From positions 8,236,752 through 8,300,751 of the forward strand of contig OX388341.1 of NCBI GenBank assembly GCA_947579665.1: a stretch of DNA of 64,000 nucleotides, in the 5' to 3' direction. The notes beneath the pieces are model-generated. The model worked only from the letters and a program-made list of their open reading frames with translations. It was not told where the DNA came from and made no database searches. This document shows positions 51,553 through 62,444 of the stretch, piece after piece. Each line of letters opens with the position of its first letter. The first letter of the stretch is position 1. The position numbers and the translations under genes are program-made. The DNA comes from Sympetrum striolatum. Lineage: Eukaryota > Arthropoda > Insecta > Odonata > Libellulidae.

Positions 51553-52065
51553 AATGTATATATATTTCTCAAATCACCTCATTCTTGAAATTAATTTACC
51601 CCTTCCAAAAATAGGCTTAATACTCAGCTACTTCACCCAACAGCAGATTTGCCTAGAAACAATCCTTCGTAGCTGAAAAGAAATACATATATATGTACAT
51701 GACCATGTAAGGTTAGCTATATTCAGCTTAAAATAAGAATATTTATTCAATTTCCCTTCTTTTGGTACTTATCTGAACCTTGTAGGAACGTTGTAATTTA
51801 ATTTTGTGAAAGTAAAGCCTGCAAGAAGTGGAAATAAGTCATACACAGATTTCTTATGGACTCGGTGGTAAAAAATCTAAAGTCGAACCTATAGTGTGAA
51901 TGAAATCTGCACTTTCCTATTTTTTTGTAGCAAAGGCCCAATTTCCAAAATTTGATTTTGTTTGTTGGAATAGTCTATGAGAAAAGGTCCATAAATGGTT
52001 ATTGTCCCTACATTGCTGAAACAATTTCATTTGATGTATTAAATTTGCAATATTTTCTCTTACTT
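51553..52065 (+). other. Intron end before exon 6
   Basis: Nothing recognised; a good pyrimidine tract TTTTCTCTTACTTTCAG precedes the exon. Confidence 0.5.
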
Positions 52066-52069
52066 TCAG

Positions 52070-52216
52070 CGCCATCCATTGGATTTGCAGTATTTTGATT
52101 CCACCTTCACAATGGAGAGACCTCACCTCTCGCCCATTGATCCAGAAATCTTACGCTCCATGGACCAAAACCAATTTCAGGGTTTTTCATACACAAACCC
52201 TAATGCCATTGATTGA
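52070..52216 (+). CDS. Pkcdelta: PKC-delta-type kinase, last exon (C-terminal tail) and stop
   Basis: Encodes residues 275-322 and ends at TGA (52214-52216). RHPLDLQYFDSTFTMERPHL leads to the turn motif at S295-P296 and RSMDQNQFQGFSYTNP to the hydrophobic motif F310-x-x-F313-S314-Y315, the mTORC2/autophosphorylation site of PKCs. Acceptor CTTTCAG in phase 0. The protein ends a few residues after the motif, as in insect PKC-delta and shorter than I recall for mammalian PKC-delta. All motifs are intact, so the gene is probably functional. Confidence 0.97.
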   Translation, partial: RHPLDLQYFDSTFTMERPHLSPIDPEILRSMDQNQFQGFSYTNPNAID

Positions 52217-52600
52217 TAGCATTATTTATCAGCTCTGAAAACTTATAGTGCCAGGGGTTGGCAAGAAGAGAAGCTTATTTGGGAAATTTAGGTATACAGT
52301 TCGTAGAGAGTTACAATACATTTCATAGCATTTAAAATTCAAAGGCAGTAAAACTTTATTTTATTCCATATAAGTGTTTCTATAAATAATAAGTATTATA
52401 TATGGTATACTATCATTTAGTGTGTTTGCATGCAATATTTATAAACATACTCACATATTTATCAGCATGTAACACAAGGCCGGTTCTTATTCTTGTGGTA
52501 AATAATTGTTTTGATAAATTCTTTTGGTACACCCCTAAAGTCTCTCCATTTGGCAAGAAAATAAATTGTATTAAATATTATTTAAATCTGATGACAGAAA
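52217..52600 (+). promoter_or_regulatory. Presumed 3' UTR with poly(A) signal AATAAA
   Basis: The first AATAAA found after the stop is at 52560-52565, about 345 bp downstream. It lies in the left arm of an inverted repeat. No transcript evidence is available, so the real cleavage site is unknown. Confidence 0.45.
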
Positions 52601-53236
52601 GTTGTGCCTCATTTTTCACTCATCACAGGAGATAATGGAGTCTTCTCATTTTGTAACTTTTGATTTTAATATACATTTAGTCATTAACTGTGATTTTCAT
52701 TTAATATTAATTTATCTGCACAGTAGATTTGAGATTCAGCCCAAATAGAATGCCCAAAAGTTTTAAGTATAACTAATGCATACTTTAACCTACGCTATGC
52801 AGAAAAACTGACTAAAAGTTAATTTGGAGCTATGAATATAAGACGGAGTACAAAATTCATGGATTTGAGTGGAGGTGCCACGCACAGGACGTGCGCTCTC
52901 TAGTTGTGCTGGATCTTGCAAACTGAAGCGTGGGTCTAATTAATGTTTTACAAAAATCACAGTTAATATCTAATAATGTATTGATAAAAAAATCTATACA
53001 GTTAAAAAATAGAAAGGGAAATGAAATAAACATGGGAAGGAAAAGGTAATCTCCTGTGATGAGTGGAAAAAGGTCAAGAATGTTGAAAAATATAAACTTT
53101 TAAGTTTGATGTGGTACCTCTTTCCATTATCTGATTTAAATAATATTTTATTTTCTAACCAAATGGAACGACTTTAGGGGGTGCTGCGATAAAATTTCAA
53201 ACTTTTGAAAATAAGGACCACCCTAGTGTAACACAT
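52467..53236. repeat. Fold-back element with arms of about 170-190 bp
   Basis: About 52467-52636 and 53045-53236 are reverse complements: GTAACACAAGGC/GTGTAACAC, CACCCCTAAAGTC, CCATTTGG, TATTATTTAAATCTGAT and ACTCATCACAGGAGAT occur in mirrored order. The 400-bp centre has no coding frame. Confidence 0.8.
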
Positions 53237-53299
53237 ATCATCATTCAGCATGCATCATAATTCTAAGAAGGAAATTTGGATTAAAAACTTAATTTAAAA

Positions 53300-53620
53300 T
53301 GAAAATACTTAAAGCAACTGCCTACAACCACAAAAGCGAAGCTCTTATAAATTGCAAAGTAAAAGGTTATTAGTAAAGCTAAAAATCTCATTTTCTGGTT
53401 CTTTTATAAAAAAGGCTGATTTCAGATGGTAACATAATTGTGCCTTGCACAAGTGAGGTTGGTCAAGTGTATACATTTAATTTGTATGCTGACAAATGTT
53501 TGCTTCTCTATGTATCTTGTTTCCACAATTGACAGGAATTATTACGCATTTAATCATTAAAATTATTTATTGTATATAATGGGAAAATTGTGATGGTATG
53601 CAAAGACTAGCTGACATTTG
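53300..53620. repeat. Inverted repeat partner of 59160-59490
   Basis: Shares GCAACTGCCTACAACCACAA, TCATTTTCTGGTTCTTTTAT, TTGTTTCCACAATTGACA and GAAGCAAACATTTG (in reverse) with 59160-59490. The pair brackets about 5.5 kb. Confidence 0.75.
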
Positions 53621-53869
53621 AGTATTTATAGCACTCTGATAAGTATAGCATTAAGTTGTTTTCAGGAGATAAGGCATTTTCAAAATAATACCCAAAAAGA
53701 CATTTTAAATTGAGTTAATTTTGTACATGACCCTTTTTATTTCACCAAGTTAAAATGTTATACATCCTTATAACACCCACTATGAAATTCAATTTTTGAA
53801 AAAGGTGAGATAAAAAGTATGGTGAATAATTTTACTACGAAAATAAGCTTACATCAATTATGAATTAAT

Positions 53870-54200
53870 TTCCTTCTGAGTCCTTTCCATGGCTAGTGAT
53901 ACAATTATTCTAACCTTGATTCCATGATTGAAAGAATTTCTGGAAGACGTCTTACAGAAGGGCCTTCAACTGCCTTGTCGTGACCCTCTCAATCTTGGGA
54001 ATGGTATCTAAAAGTTTTCTTTTTAGCATGGTTTTTATTCAACTTGATTTTTGGGAAGAGCCAAAAATCACATGGTACTGAATCCAGAGTAAGGCTAAAA
54101 GACAGAAATCGTATTTTCGGCCAAAAACTCACGGATCAGAAGTGAGGTGCGGTACAGCGTGATGAAGGAGGAAGCCATTGACCAATTTTCCTGGTCTCTA
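53870..54200 (-). pseudogene. mariner (SETMAR-like) transposase C-terminal remnant
   Basis: The minus strand reads LLIREFLAENTISV (after the HDN block position), a worn FSTMDFLALPK block in place of DFFLFPKLK, then in another frame RYHSQD-to-IERVTTRQLKALL, VFQKFFQSWNQG and NNCITSHGKDSEGN. This is the usual order of the mariner transposase C-terminus. Stops and frame changes are numerous. Confidence 0.65.
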
Positions 54201-54259
54201 TCTACATGCATAACTTTGCAAATGTTATAGTATGCCCATATAATATTTGAAGTTTACAA

Positions 54260-55470
54260 TGTTCTCCTTGGAATGATTCTGATCACGTTCTGCCCTCACT
54301 ATACAAAAACAATGAGCCTGACGTTTGAGTTTGACTGACGTGCAAGGAGAGCAACTCTTTTCCCATTGGAAAATCTGAATTTTCATCTTAGATTAATAAC
54401 CATACACCCATCCTTTAATTCCAATTATAATTTTGGACATGAAGTCTGATTCTGCATCAAGACCATCCTTCAATTTTGTGTAACCTGGCGCACAATTTTC
54501 CTTCTGTTGGTAAGTCAAAAGTAAGGGAACAAATTGTATGCGGACTTGTCTCATTTGCAAATATCGGTTAAAATGCTTTGCATGGATCGATAATTCTATC
54601 CTATGCTCTCAGATAGTCAATTACCTGTTCGAATAAATCATCTATTCCACTTTATGAAAGATTTTATCTGTTATTGTGATCGAAGGATGTCCCATATCAG
54701 TTATGGTACTTTTTTGCAACTTAAAAAAATCTTAATGTTCATGCGCTGCTCAAAATCCATGATGTGCAATAGATACAGTAAACATAACCTCCCTTTGAAA
54801 GCCGATTCACAAGTCATAACTCTTTCAAACTTGACACTATCTCAGGGGATCAGGCCATCTGTTTTATTACTTCAAAAGGATGCAATGCTATTGGATACTG
54901 CTATAAAACTTATTCACTGTATTTTTGTATCACACCTTGTTTATTGAATAATATTCCAAATTATGTGGTATAGTATTCCATATTGTTTAGAAATATTAGG
55001 GTTTGTATAACCAATGAGAATTCTAAAGTACCAATATTTTTCTTGCATTTCTCAACTAGGATAATTTGATATTTTGTCAAATGTCTTAATTCGGTTTAAA
55101 GATCATAATTGTATTTGAAATGTCTAAGTATACTTTGTGTTAAAACAAGCTTAGCACTCTTGCTGTACTTACCTATCTATCCATCCATACACATTATACA
55201 GTATGTATCAATAAGAGCTATTCTTGATTTCATATATTAATCAATAGAATGTTTTTCATTTATCTTTAGGTGTATGATAAAGGAAAATGCATATTTATTT
55301 ATTTAATAATTGATATTTATTTATTATTATTATCAAATTTTATCTGAATTCTTTTTTCCAATCTTGTTCATGGCTATGTTTATACAAGAACTATAAGAAG
55401 TATGAGAAAACTTGAGTGAATTAATGCAAATAATTTAGGCCACATTCTATTAAAACTGTTATTCATATAA
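54260..55470. other. Unassigned downstream sequence
   Basis: An open frame of 114 codons at 54603-54947 (+) has no recognisable motif. AT-rich with no repeat recognised. Confidence 0.35.
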
Positions 55471-55482
55471 TTGCTGTTTCAG

Positions 55483-55572
55483 GGTCTTTCACCAATCGTA
55501 ACTTCAATGAGGAAATCACGGGAAAACTATCTTACTCATCTTGCTTCATTAGCCCGATTCCCTGTCACATGA
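55483..55572 (+). other. Possible terminal exon of unknown gene
   Basis: A strong acceptor (ATTGCTGTTTCAG at 55470-55482) is followed in phase 0 by 29 codons, GLSPIVTSMRKSRENYLTHL then ASLARFPVT, and a TGA at 55570-55572. The stretch is less AT-rich than its surroundings. In another frame it stays open to about 55760. I recognise no family. It could be an alternative last exon of the kinase (which would lack the AGC tail), the end of another gene, or chance. Confidence 0.25.
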
Positions 55573-55765
55573 TTTTATTAATTAATGATGGAAGAGTCGA
55601 AGGAATTCCCAATTTTTGCATTAAAAATGATCAAGAGGGTAAGAGCTCTGACGAATATGAGGCTTCCAACATTTCTATCACTACACTTTGTACATATTCC
55701 TTGCGACTCACTTTACTATTAGTTAGTTGTTTCTGTGTAAAGCATTTAGTTATTTATTGAAGATA

Positions 55766-57352
55766 CAGCAGAAGTCCGTTATAACGAGAGCTGACAAAAA
55801 TCGGAAAAGTACTCGTTATAATGCATACTCGTTATAGCCAATTTCTTATTCTAAACGTCTGTTCTCATGAATCCAAGGGCAGCGAATGTGTAAAAATGGA
55901 ACTGTTGGGAATTTTAATTCTTACGCAAATGCTTCAGAATGCGTAAAAGAGTACATTTGCATCAAAAATATTATTTCATTTATTCATAAACCATAACCAA
56001 AGTGTTCCTCTAACATAAAATGTGGATCATCATTGCTCAATAATCGTCAAAACTAATAATATATCATTAGATAATCCTATTAGTTAGGATTTGATGATGT
56101 AGCTTAAAAATTAAACATGGCTTTCCAGTAGGTTAAGTAGTTACGAGAGTCATGCTCGTTAGGCACGAATTTTTCTCCAGTGCCAATAATTCTTCAACGC
56201 TGCTGGTGAGAGCAGAATTCCTTCTCCTCTACTCTCATATATCGTCTTCACCCACGGCAGCTCTCATCTTTCCTCTCTTATACTCCAGGCACAAACAGAA
56301 ACCTCCCTGTTCAACTCCCACCCTTCAAAGCCATGCCACCTCTCACTTCTGAAATCTTAATCGAGGGAACCAAGAAAAAATGTTTTTCTTCTAATGGTGC
56401 TAATTTTTAGGAAAATATGATCATATCTGATTATATTTTTATTATTAATTCAGAACTATGTAAGATTGGAAAGGATTTTATTTGAAACATTGTAACAAAG
56501 CACTTTTGATTAAACACTAAACAAAGCACAATTGATGGCCACTTGCAGGTACATACTTGAATCCTTCAGTCAAGTTTTAGCCAAAAAATATGTTAGTTTC
56601 AGTCAATTCGCATTAATTGTTTCCCGAAATGTGCCCCTTACTTAGTAAATACCATCTGAAGATTTTGGATTTACTTGCAGTTTCTCTTTCGCACAATCGA
56701 ATTTCTTTACTAAATCTAAAGCCTTTCATTTACTCTCCCTCACAGAACTGTCACACTAGAAACTCTGTTATTAGAAAGCTCTCCTGAACGGACTCACGTC
56801 TAATGATCGACTGATGGAAGAGCGATAACCATCATGTGGAAAGGCACCCCTAATTCATATCAAATTATTTTCTCTAGACATTTTTCATTCACACGCTTCA
56901 TAACTAATGACAGTGGTATGAGGGAGAGGTTACCCTGGAAATCCGAAACAGCTCTGCTTTTATCTTTTATATCCCCTCCCATTAGACGATTTGGTGCCAA
57001 GTTTCGAATGAAAACAAATCCCACAGGTGGATTCCAATAAAATGGAAACTTGATTCAAACTAGAGGGATCATCGCCAAATAAAACCAAGATACAAGGGGA
57101 TTAGATATAGGAGACGTGAGGGACAAAGGGGATAGTGAAACTCGTGAGATGTCTTCGATTATGAGATATGCTACCTGAAAGACGAATATAGAACTGCGGC
57201 ACTTGTTACAACGATACCTCAGAATTTGATCACTCCTTATAATGGACGTAACTCCCTATCCTTTTTGCTGTGGGACGGACAACGTCCAAAGAATCACTCG
57301 CTATAACGCAACCCTCGTTATATGTCGTACTTGTTATAACGGACTTCTACTG
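55766..57352 (-). mobile_element. Tigger/pogo-type non-autonomous element, copy 2
   Basis: 1587 bp, flanked by TA (55764-55765 and 57353-57354). Both ends carry CAGYAGAAGTCCGTTATAAC inverted repeats. It matches 17753-19268 in reverse complement over its full length, including the shared middle block with GGTTCCCTCGATTAAGATTT. No transposase frame; open frames in it are conserved only as shared non-coding sequence. Confidence 0.9.
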
Positions 57353-57359
57353 TAGATCC

Positions 57360-58105
57360 AATGTATTGGAATATGCTTGTACAGACCACCTTTTTGCTGG
57401 ACAAATAGAGTACTTGTAGTTCTGGCATATGCAGTTGGAATCATTCACTCCTACCTCTTGTAATATAACGAGATGTTGCCTAGTTTCCTCTTTTAGTATC
57501 ATAAAACCACCACATCTTGGTTCATTCACTAACAAACTACTACTACTACAAACAAACACTACTTGTAAGTAAAAGCTCTTTACTAAATTTTTACTTCGTA
57601 ATTCCTTATCAAACGGCATTGGCCATTTTAATCTAAGTACTTAGGTGAGTGGATATCTTCTTTTAGGCAAAGAAGAAGAGACGATTCCCATCTTGCCCAT
57701 TTTTTTATGAGAATTTCCAGGTAAAACTAAAATTTCCTATAAGATTCCAAGAAGGAACAGTTATAAATTTTTCTAGAATGTGACAACAAATCGTATAATT
57801 TGCATTCCGAGTGCAAAAATATTCATCAGGTAAAATACCATGTATGTCTGCATATAAGTTGATGTTATAGCCTAAAAAGCCTAAAAAAATCTCTCAAAAA
57901 CCAGAGGTTGACTTAAATCGTAAAATGTTACCCTTTACTACCGAAAAAGCTTAATTTTCATGTAATGTTATGTAATATAGATATAATTTCATTAAGGAAG
58001 AGTTTTTCTTTACATATATGTGTGTTTTGTATTTTTTGTAATGTATTTTAGGCCAATTTAAACATTAAAAACATTCATCCCGAATCTTTCACCTGAGATC
58101 ATTTT
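57360..58105. other. Unassigned sequence
   Basis: A 90-codon open frame at 57619-57347 (-) overlaps the end of the Tigger element and has no motif. Nothing else seen. Confidence 0.35.
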
Positions 58106-58110
58106 TACAA

Positions 58111-58626
58111 GGGGCCGTACACAAATTATATAAAGCAATTTGGGGGGGGGAGGGGTCCAGCCTAGGGTTACGGTCCTGGTATGTGGGGGCAGTGGGTCAA
58201 GGTTTGCATTACGCCACGGTTTTAGAACTGCAAAAAATAGCAAAATTCTGCATGTTGAAAGTTTGTATTTAAAACTCGTGCAAAATTTACCAGGCAAAGT
58301 TGGCAGCTCTGATCCGAGCTAGCACGAGTGTTGAACGGAAGTAGTCAGAGTGCAAGTGGAGTGTGGAAGGGTATTCCCCTGTCTGTGTTTTGTGTGTTTC
58401 CTAATTGTCAACAGGTCATCTAGGTGAAATGTATGAATGGCCTTTAAAATTGAAATTGCTTATTAAAAAGTGAATTATTATTGGACTAAAAATCTTTCTT
58501 TCCTGAATGTAAGCCCAAAACTTTCCACAAAGCACTCGTGACATAATAGAGTGGAGGGAGTGGTCCTGCTTCATGGGGGGTCAATAATTGGAGAATTTTG
58601 CCTCACGTAATTTGTGAACAACCCCC
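58111..58626. mobile_element. TIR element GGGGCCGTACACAAATTA
   Basis: Left end GGGGCCGTACACAAATTATA and right end, reversed, GGGGGTTGTTCACAAATTAC are inverted repeats, with inner GCAAAATTCTCC/GCAATTTGGGGG continuing the symmetry. A G tract follows the left end. 516 bp, no transposase. A half copy lies at 30129-30352. Confidence 0.75.
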
Positions 58627-58639
58627 AGTTGCTAATGCT

Positions 58640-59150
58640 CTCTACTCATTTAATATAAATTATGGTTTTTTTTCGCTTGCTCTTTGTATAATTAGCACAA
58701 ATACAAACCACATAGTATTTAGTGTAAAGAAGCCAAAACCTAGCAAACAATTGTTTGAGTGGAGTCTCAGAGAGATTTGTTTGTGCTGCCCAATTGATGA
58801 GTTGGTTATAAGTTTGACATTTCTTGTGTGACAAAGAACTTGTCACAAGTGAAATTTGGATAAATGTTGAAATCTTCATTTATAGTTGATTTCTTTATCT
58901 TGAATGGAACATTAATTATTTCTTCTTATTTCTGAGAGTAGGATTCTCAGTGATGAAATGGAAGCTGCAGATATACCTCATCAGGGGAGTGTTTAAACTT
59001 GATTATATAAATAGAATTATATTAATATATAACCCAGTTTTTAAGTTTTAAATATATTTTTAGCAATTAAATGGAACATTATTTTGAAAATGTCATCTTC
59101 TGAAAATAACTTTCAAAATCAATACTTTTAAATGTGTATAAACTTTTCAA
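58640..59150. other. Unassigned sequence
   Basis: Overlapping open frames on both strands near 58598-58879, no motif. Confidence 0.35.
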
Positions 59151-59159
59151 AATTAGCTA

Positions 59160-59490
59160 AAAACACTTAAATGTTTGCTATTCTTTACATACAATCACAT
59201 TTTAAAATTATCTACAATAAATTATTTTAATGATTAAATACCTAACAATTCTTGTCAATTGTGGAAACAAGATGTATAGAGAAGCAAACATCTGTCAGCG
59301 TACAAATTACCTGTTTACACTTGACCAACTTGACTTGTGCAAGGCGCTAATACGCTACCATCTGAAATAAGTCTTTTTTTATAAAAGAACCAGAAAATGA
59401 GATATATTGCATTACTAATAACCTATTACTTTGTAAATTGTAATGACAGACTAGCTTTTGTGGTTGTAGGCAGTTGCCCCACAGAGTGTG
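59160..59490. repeat. Inverted repeat partner of 53300-53620
   Basis: See the partner entry; here the order is reversed, ending with TTTTGTGGTTGTAGGCAGTT. Confidence 0.75.
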
Positions 59491-59891
59491 TTGCATACTG
59501 ACCATCCAAGTCTTTTATTTTCAATTTTAGTTTTTTAAATTAAAATTTCCATGTGAAATTCATGTTATGTGCTGATGAATAAGGTATATGCTATTGCCTT
59601 CTCATTGTCTTACATCAGAAGTTGTAAGGAGAACTTTATTTTAAATATTTTCAAAGTTGCAATTTATCGAAATTCAATCGTTTTTGGCTAAGATGCATTA
59701 AATGACCACAGAAGAGGGTAAATATTTGTGATCATGCAATGCATTAATAAGCAGTGAATAATGGATGGAAAATATACTAGTTCATCGTGAATGAATTTGA
59801 AGAGGGAAAGCCAGACTTTGGAAGGACTCAAAGCTACTTCTCCAGCTAAGTGGGTTTTTTAAGCAATGGAACTGATGAAAGGAGAGAACTA

Positions 59892-60751
59892 TGAGGTGTG
59901 TTCAGAAAATTATGGGAAATTTGTGCATTGTATCATTCAGATTTGCATGATTTTTTTATTTTGTATGAGTAAATATTTCTGAAGAAATGCTGTACTATTT
60001 TTGCTATTTATAGTTTTGGTAGGATCAGCAATGTTGAAAATGGTTCAGAAAATTTGTGTTACATTTTGCTATGAGAATAAACTATAGCAAAGTTTGAAAA
60101 ATTTTAGATATTGCCTTTGATAAGTCTACTATAAGTAAAACAGGAGTTACAAGTGATATGAGAATTTCCAAGGTGGTCGTGAAGACATTGAAGTGCCCAG
60201 AACGCCCTAGCACATCAAAAACTGATGAATACATGGAAACAATGAAAGAAGTAATTAGGAATGGTAGTAGTATTGTTAAAAGTGCTTCGACAGCTTAGGT
60301 CATTTCGCACATTGGCTCCCACCGGGATTCGAACCCGGGACCGCTTTCACCAAAGGCAAACGCGCTGTCCACATGACTATCCGGAAGCCCGTAATTAGGA
60401 ATGATTGCTGAATCAACCAAATGGTCAATGAAGAGTACTATTTATGAGTTGAACACTATTTGCATGGAGCAATCTGAATAAAATACCCTGATTTGTGGCA
60501 AAATCATTCATACGCTTCTGTGCCATGATAATGCATCAGCTCACACTTCATTGCTTGTTTGATTTTTTGGGCAAAAACAACACTGTAATAAAAGAAAGAA
60601 TGCCTGAAGTGTTTGGGGATTAGAAAAAGCACTGGCATTATTGCATAATATCGAATGGGGACTTCTGTGAAGAGAATAACATTGTCGTAGATGAATAAAT
60701 AAAATACTTTCCAAAATACAAAATTTCCCATCAGTTTTTGAACACACCTCA
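59892..60751 (+). mobile_element. mariner element, interrupted by a SINE
   Basis: The ends TGAGGTGTGTTCAGAAAATT and, reversed, TGAGGTGTGTTCAAAAACTG are mariner-type inverted repeats flanked by TA. Inside on the plus strand RPSTSKTDEYMETMKEVI (about 60198-60260) is the linker after the DNA-binding domain, and CHDNASAHTSLLV (from 60521) is the block with the second catalytic aspartate. Internal deletion, stops and the SINE at 60264-60390 make it inactive. Confidence 0.88.
60264..60390 (-). mobile_element. tRNA-derived SINE with perfect 13-bp target duplication
   Basis: GTAATTAGGAATG occurs immediately before (60251-60263) and after (60391-60403). The reverse complement begins GGGCTTCCGGATAGTCATGT (A-box-like region) and has a perfect B box GGTTCGAATCC inside a 5-bp T-stem. 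The 3' acceptor half pairs with the 5' GCTTCCG over seven pairs including G-T pairs. An AT-rich tail ending TACTACTAC completes it. The anticodon arm is imperfect, so this is a SINE and not a tRNA gene. It sits inside a mariner element. Confidence 0.9.
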
Positions 60752-60794
60752 TATCTCTCCCATTTTTTTCTGCCTTATGTTATTTATTTTCGTT

Positions 60795-61080
60795 CTGCTG
60801 CTGATAAGAACTTCTCGCTTCTTCCTATTTAGTCGTACATTGTATTGGCTGTTGTAAATGTGATACATTTAAAAAAGAATAGGCATTAGCTCTTCTTCGT
60901 TTTCTGCTAGAACTGCTCCATCGTCAGGGAAACGGAGCATTGGGATTCTCTTACAATGCGCTACCAGAGTTTGTCCATTTCTTTCTGCATATGTACGTAG
61001 AAGAGCTTTGATGAGCACCCTTGTCTACTTCTTTCTCTATTTTAACTTCCTTCTTGGAAGTTCCTTGTACTTATTTTTAT
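60795..61080 (-). pseudogene. RTE-like LINE reverse transcriptase fragment
   Basis: Minus strand MLRFPDDGAVLAENEEELMP matches the MLRFADDIAILAENEEDL block, with FADD decayed to FPDD. It is followed, after a stop, by YNVRLNRKKREVL, the NMRLNxKKTKVM block. Separate from the copy at 62100-64000 because both carry their own version of the second block. Confidence 0.75.
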
Positions 61081-61089
61081 CAATTATCT

Positions 61090-62095
61090 AGAATCCAGAA
61101 TAGATTTGCATATACATTTACCTCTCCTAAACATGAATTGGTCATCAGACAGTTCTTCAATTACACCTTAAATTCTTCTTAGCAAAATAGAAGTTATAAT
61201 TTCACAAGCATGAGATGCTTAGATGATTGTTTGCACTTTCGGTTGCTACTTTCTTTGGGATGGAGACTATGACACATTTATTGAAATCATCATACCATAA
61301 GATGGGTTTACTAAATTCCTTTATTTTGAACCTTCTTAAGACAATGTATTGACAATTTTGTTTTCTACAAAAATTCACTGCTTTATCAACATTGCATCTA
61401 TTATTTAGTGATCTTGTAACACTTTCAATGCTGACTGATTTTTGGACTTGGAGAAAAAAATGCATAGAAGTGCTGAACTTTCACTGATGGCTAAAGATAG
61501 ATCTGAGGATCCACGTATATGGCTTAGTCCCTCTTTCTGCAAAATACTGCAGGAAAAGAACTGCTCAAGTGGCCTTGCACCACCAGTTGGGTCCCATGAG
61601 GACCACTTGAGCAGTCCTCAATGCTGAACGTGCTAAATCACAATTTCCTCTGACTAATTAGCTGATAATCAGTTTACCATAGCTTTCTTCACATGAAATT
61701 GTTGTGTAGCTTTCCCTTCATATTTTAATAATAACGGTGTAACTTCTTGCAGTGGATTTTCATATCCAATTGATGTGAAGCCTATAATTATTTTTTTCTC
61801 TAAATGGAATATGTCAGTGATTTCCAATGCCAATTACATTTCTCTTCAGCATTTTGGGAACTGATTAATCTCATTGTTGGCATGAAGACCCAAGAGCAAA
61901 TATACCTTCTTGTGATACTTGTGTTCTAACTCTGTCTAATTTAATGTGTTAAAATGTTTATTGTCTGGCATTTTTTGCTGTCAGAATTGTTGATCAGCTA
62001 ATCTCCCACTCTTGTTTTTAAGCAAGCAAATAAGTGTTATCATTTTTGTAGGTCATTGTGCATTAAAATTCCCTATTAAATGCCATTTCATTTCC
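61090..62095. other. Unassigned sequence with a 12-bp inverted repeat
   Basis: CTGCTCAAGTGG (61561-61572) and CCACTTGAGCAG (61603-61614) could form a perfect 12-bp stem with a 30-base loop. It lies within a 61-codon open frame (61442-61627, +) with no known motif. Confidence 0.4.
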
Positions 62096-62099
62096 TGGT

Positions 62100-62440
62100 A
62101 ACTTACTCCTCCCTTTATGTCTAATATCTTTTACCTCTATCTTTCACTTTGACTTTTATCTTGCATTTCACCTTCAATTACTTTCTTTGGCAATACTTTT
62201 CTTGTCATACTTAGTAAGTAATAGAATTCATCTACCTTTTCTCATTTTCTCCATTCATCCTAATTCATTACTTTTCTTACATTCCATTGGTAAATCTCAT
62301 ACTTTAGTTTTTCTTAAGTTAAGTTTCATCCCAAGCTTCCTTGCTTTTATACTCTAATGAATTGACTAAATTATAATCAATAGAGTTTGCTGTAAGTTTG
62401 TGGAACTCCATAAAGGAAGGAGAAGAAATAACTTGGTCTC
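62100..62440 (-). pseudogene. RTE-like LINE reverse transcriptase, 3' part
   Basis: Minus strand GMKLNLRKTKV followed, after frame changes, by KVDEFYYLLSMTRKV resembles the GLKMNxKKTKVM and KVEEFTYLGS blocks of RTE-like elements. It is the continuation of the fragment at 63600-64000; a PLE separates the two. Confidence 0.65.
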
Positions 62441-62444
62441 AGTT

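Noticed and set aside
60300..60390. tRNA gene on the minus strand
   Set aside because: The B box, T-arm and acceptor pairing are good, but the anticodon arm does not form a clean 5-bp stem with a 7-base loop. The unit has a tail and is bounded by a 13-bp target duplication, so it is a SINE.
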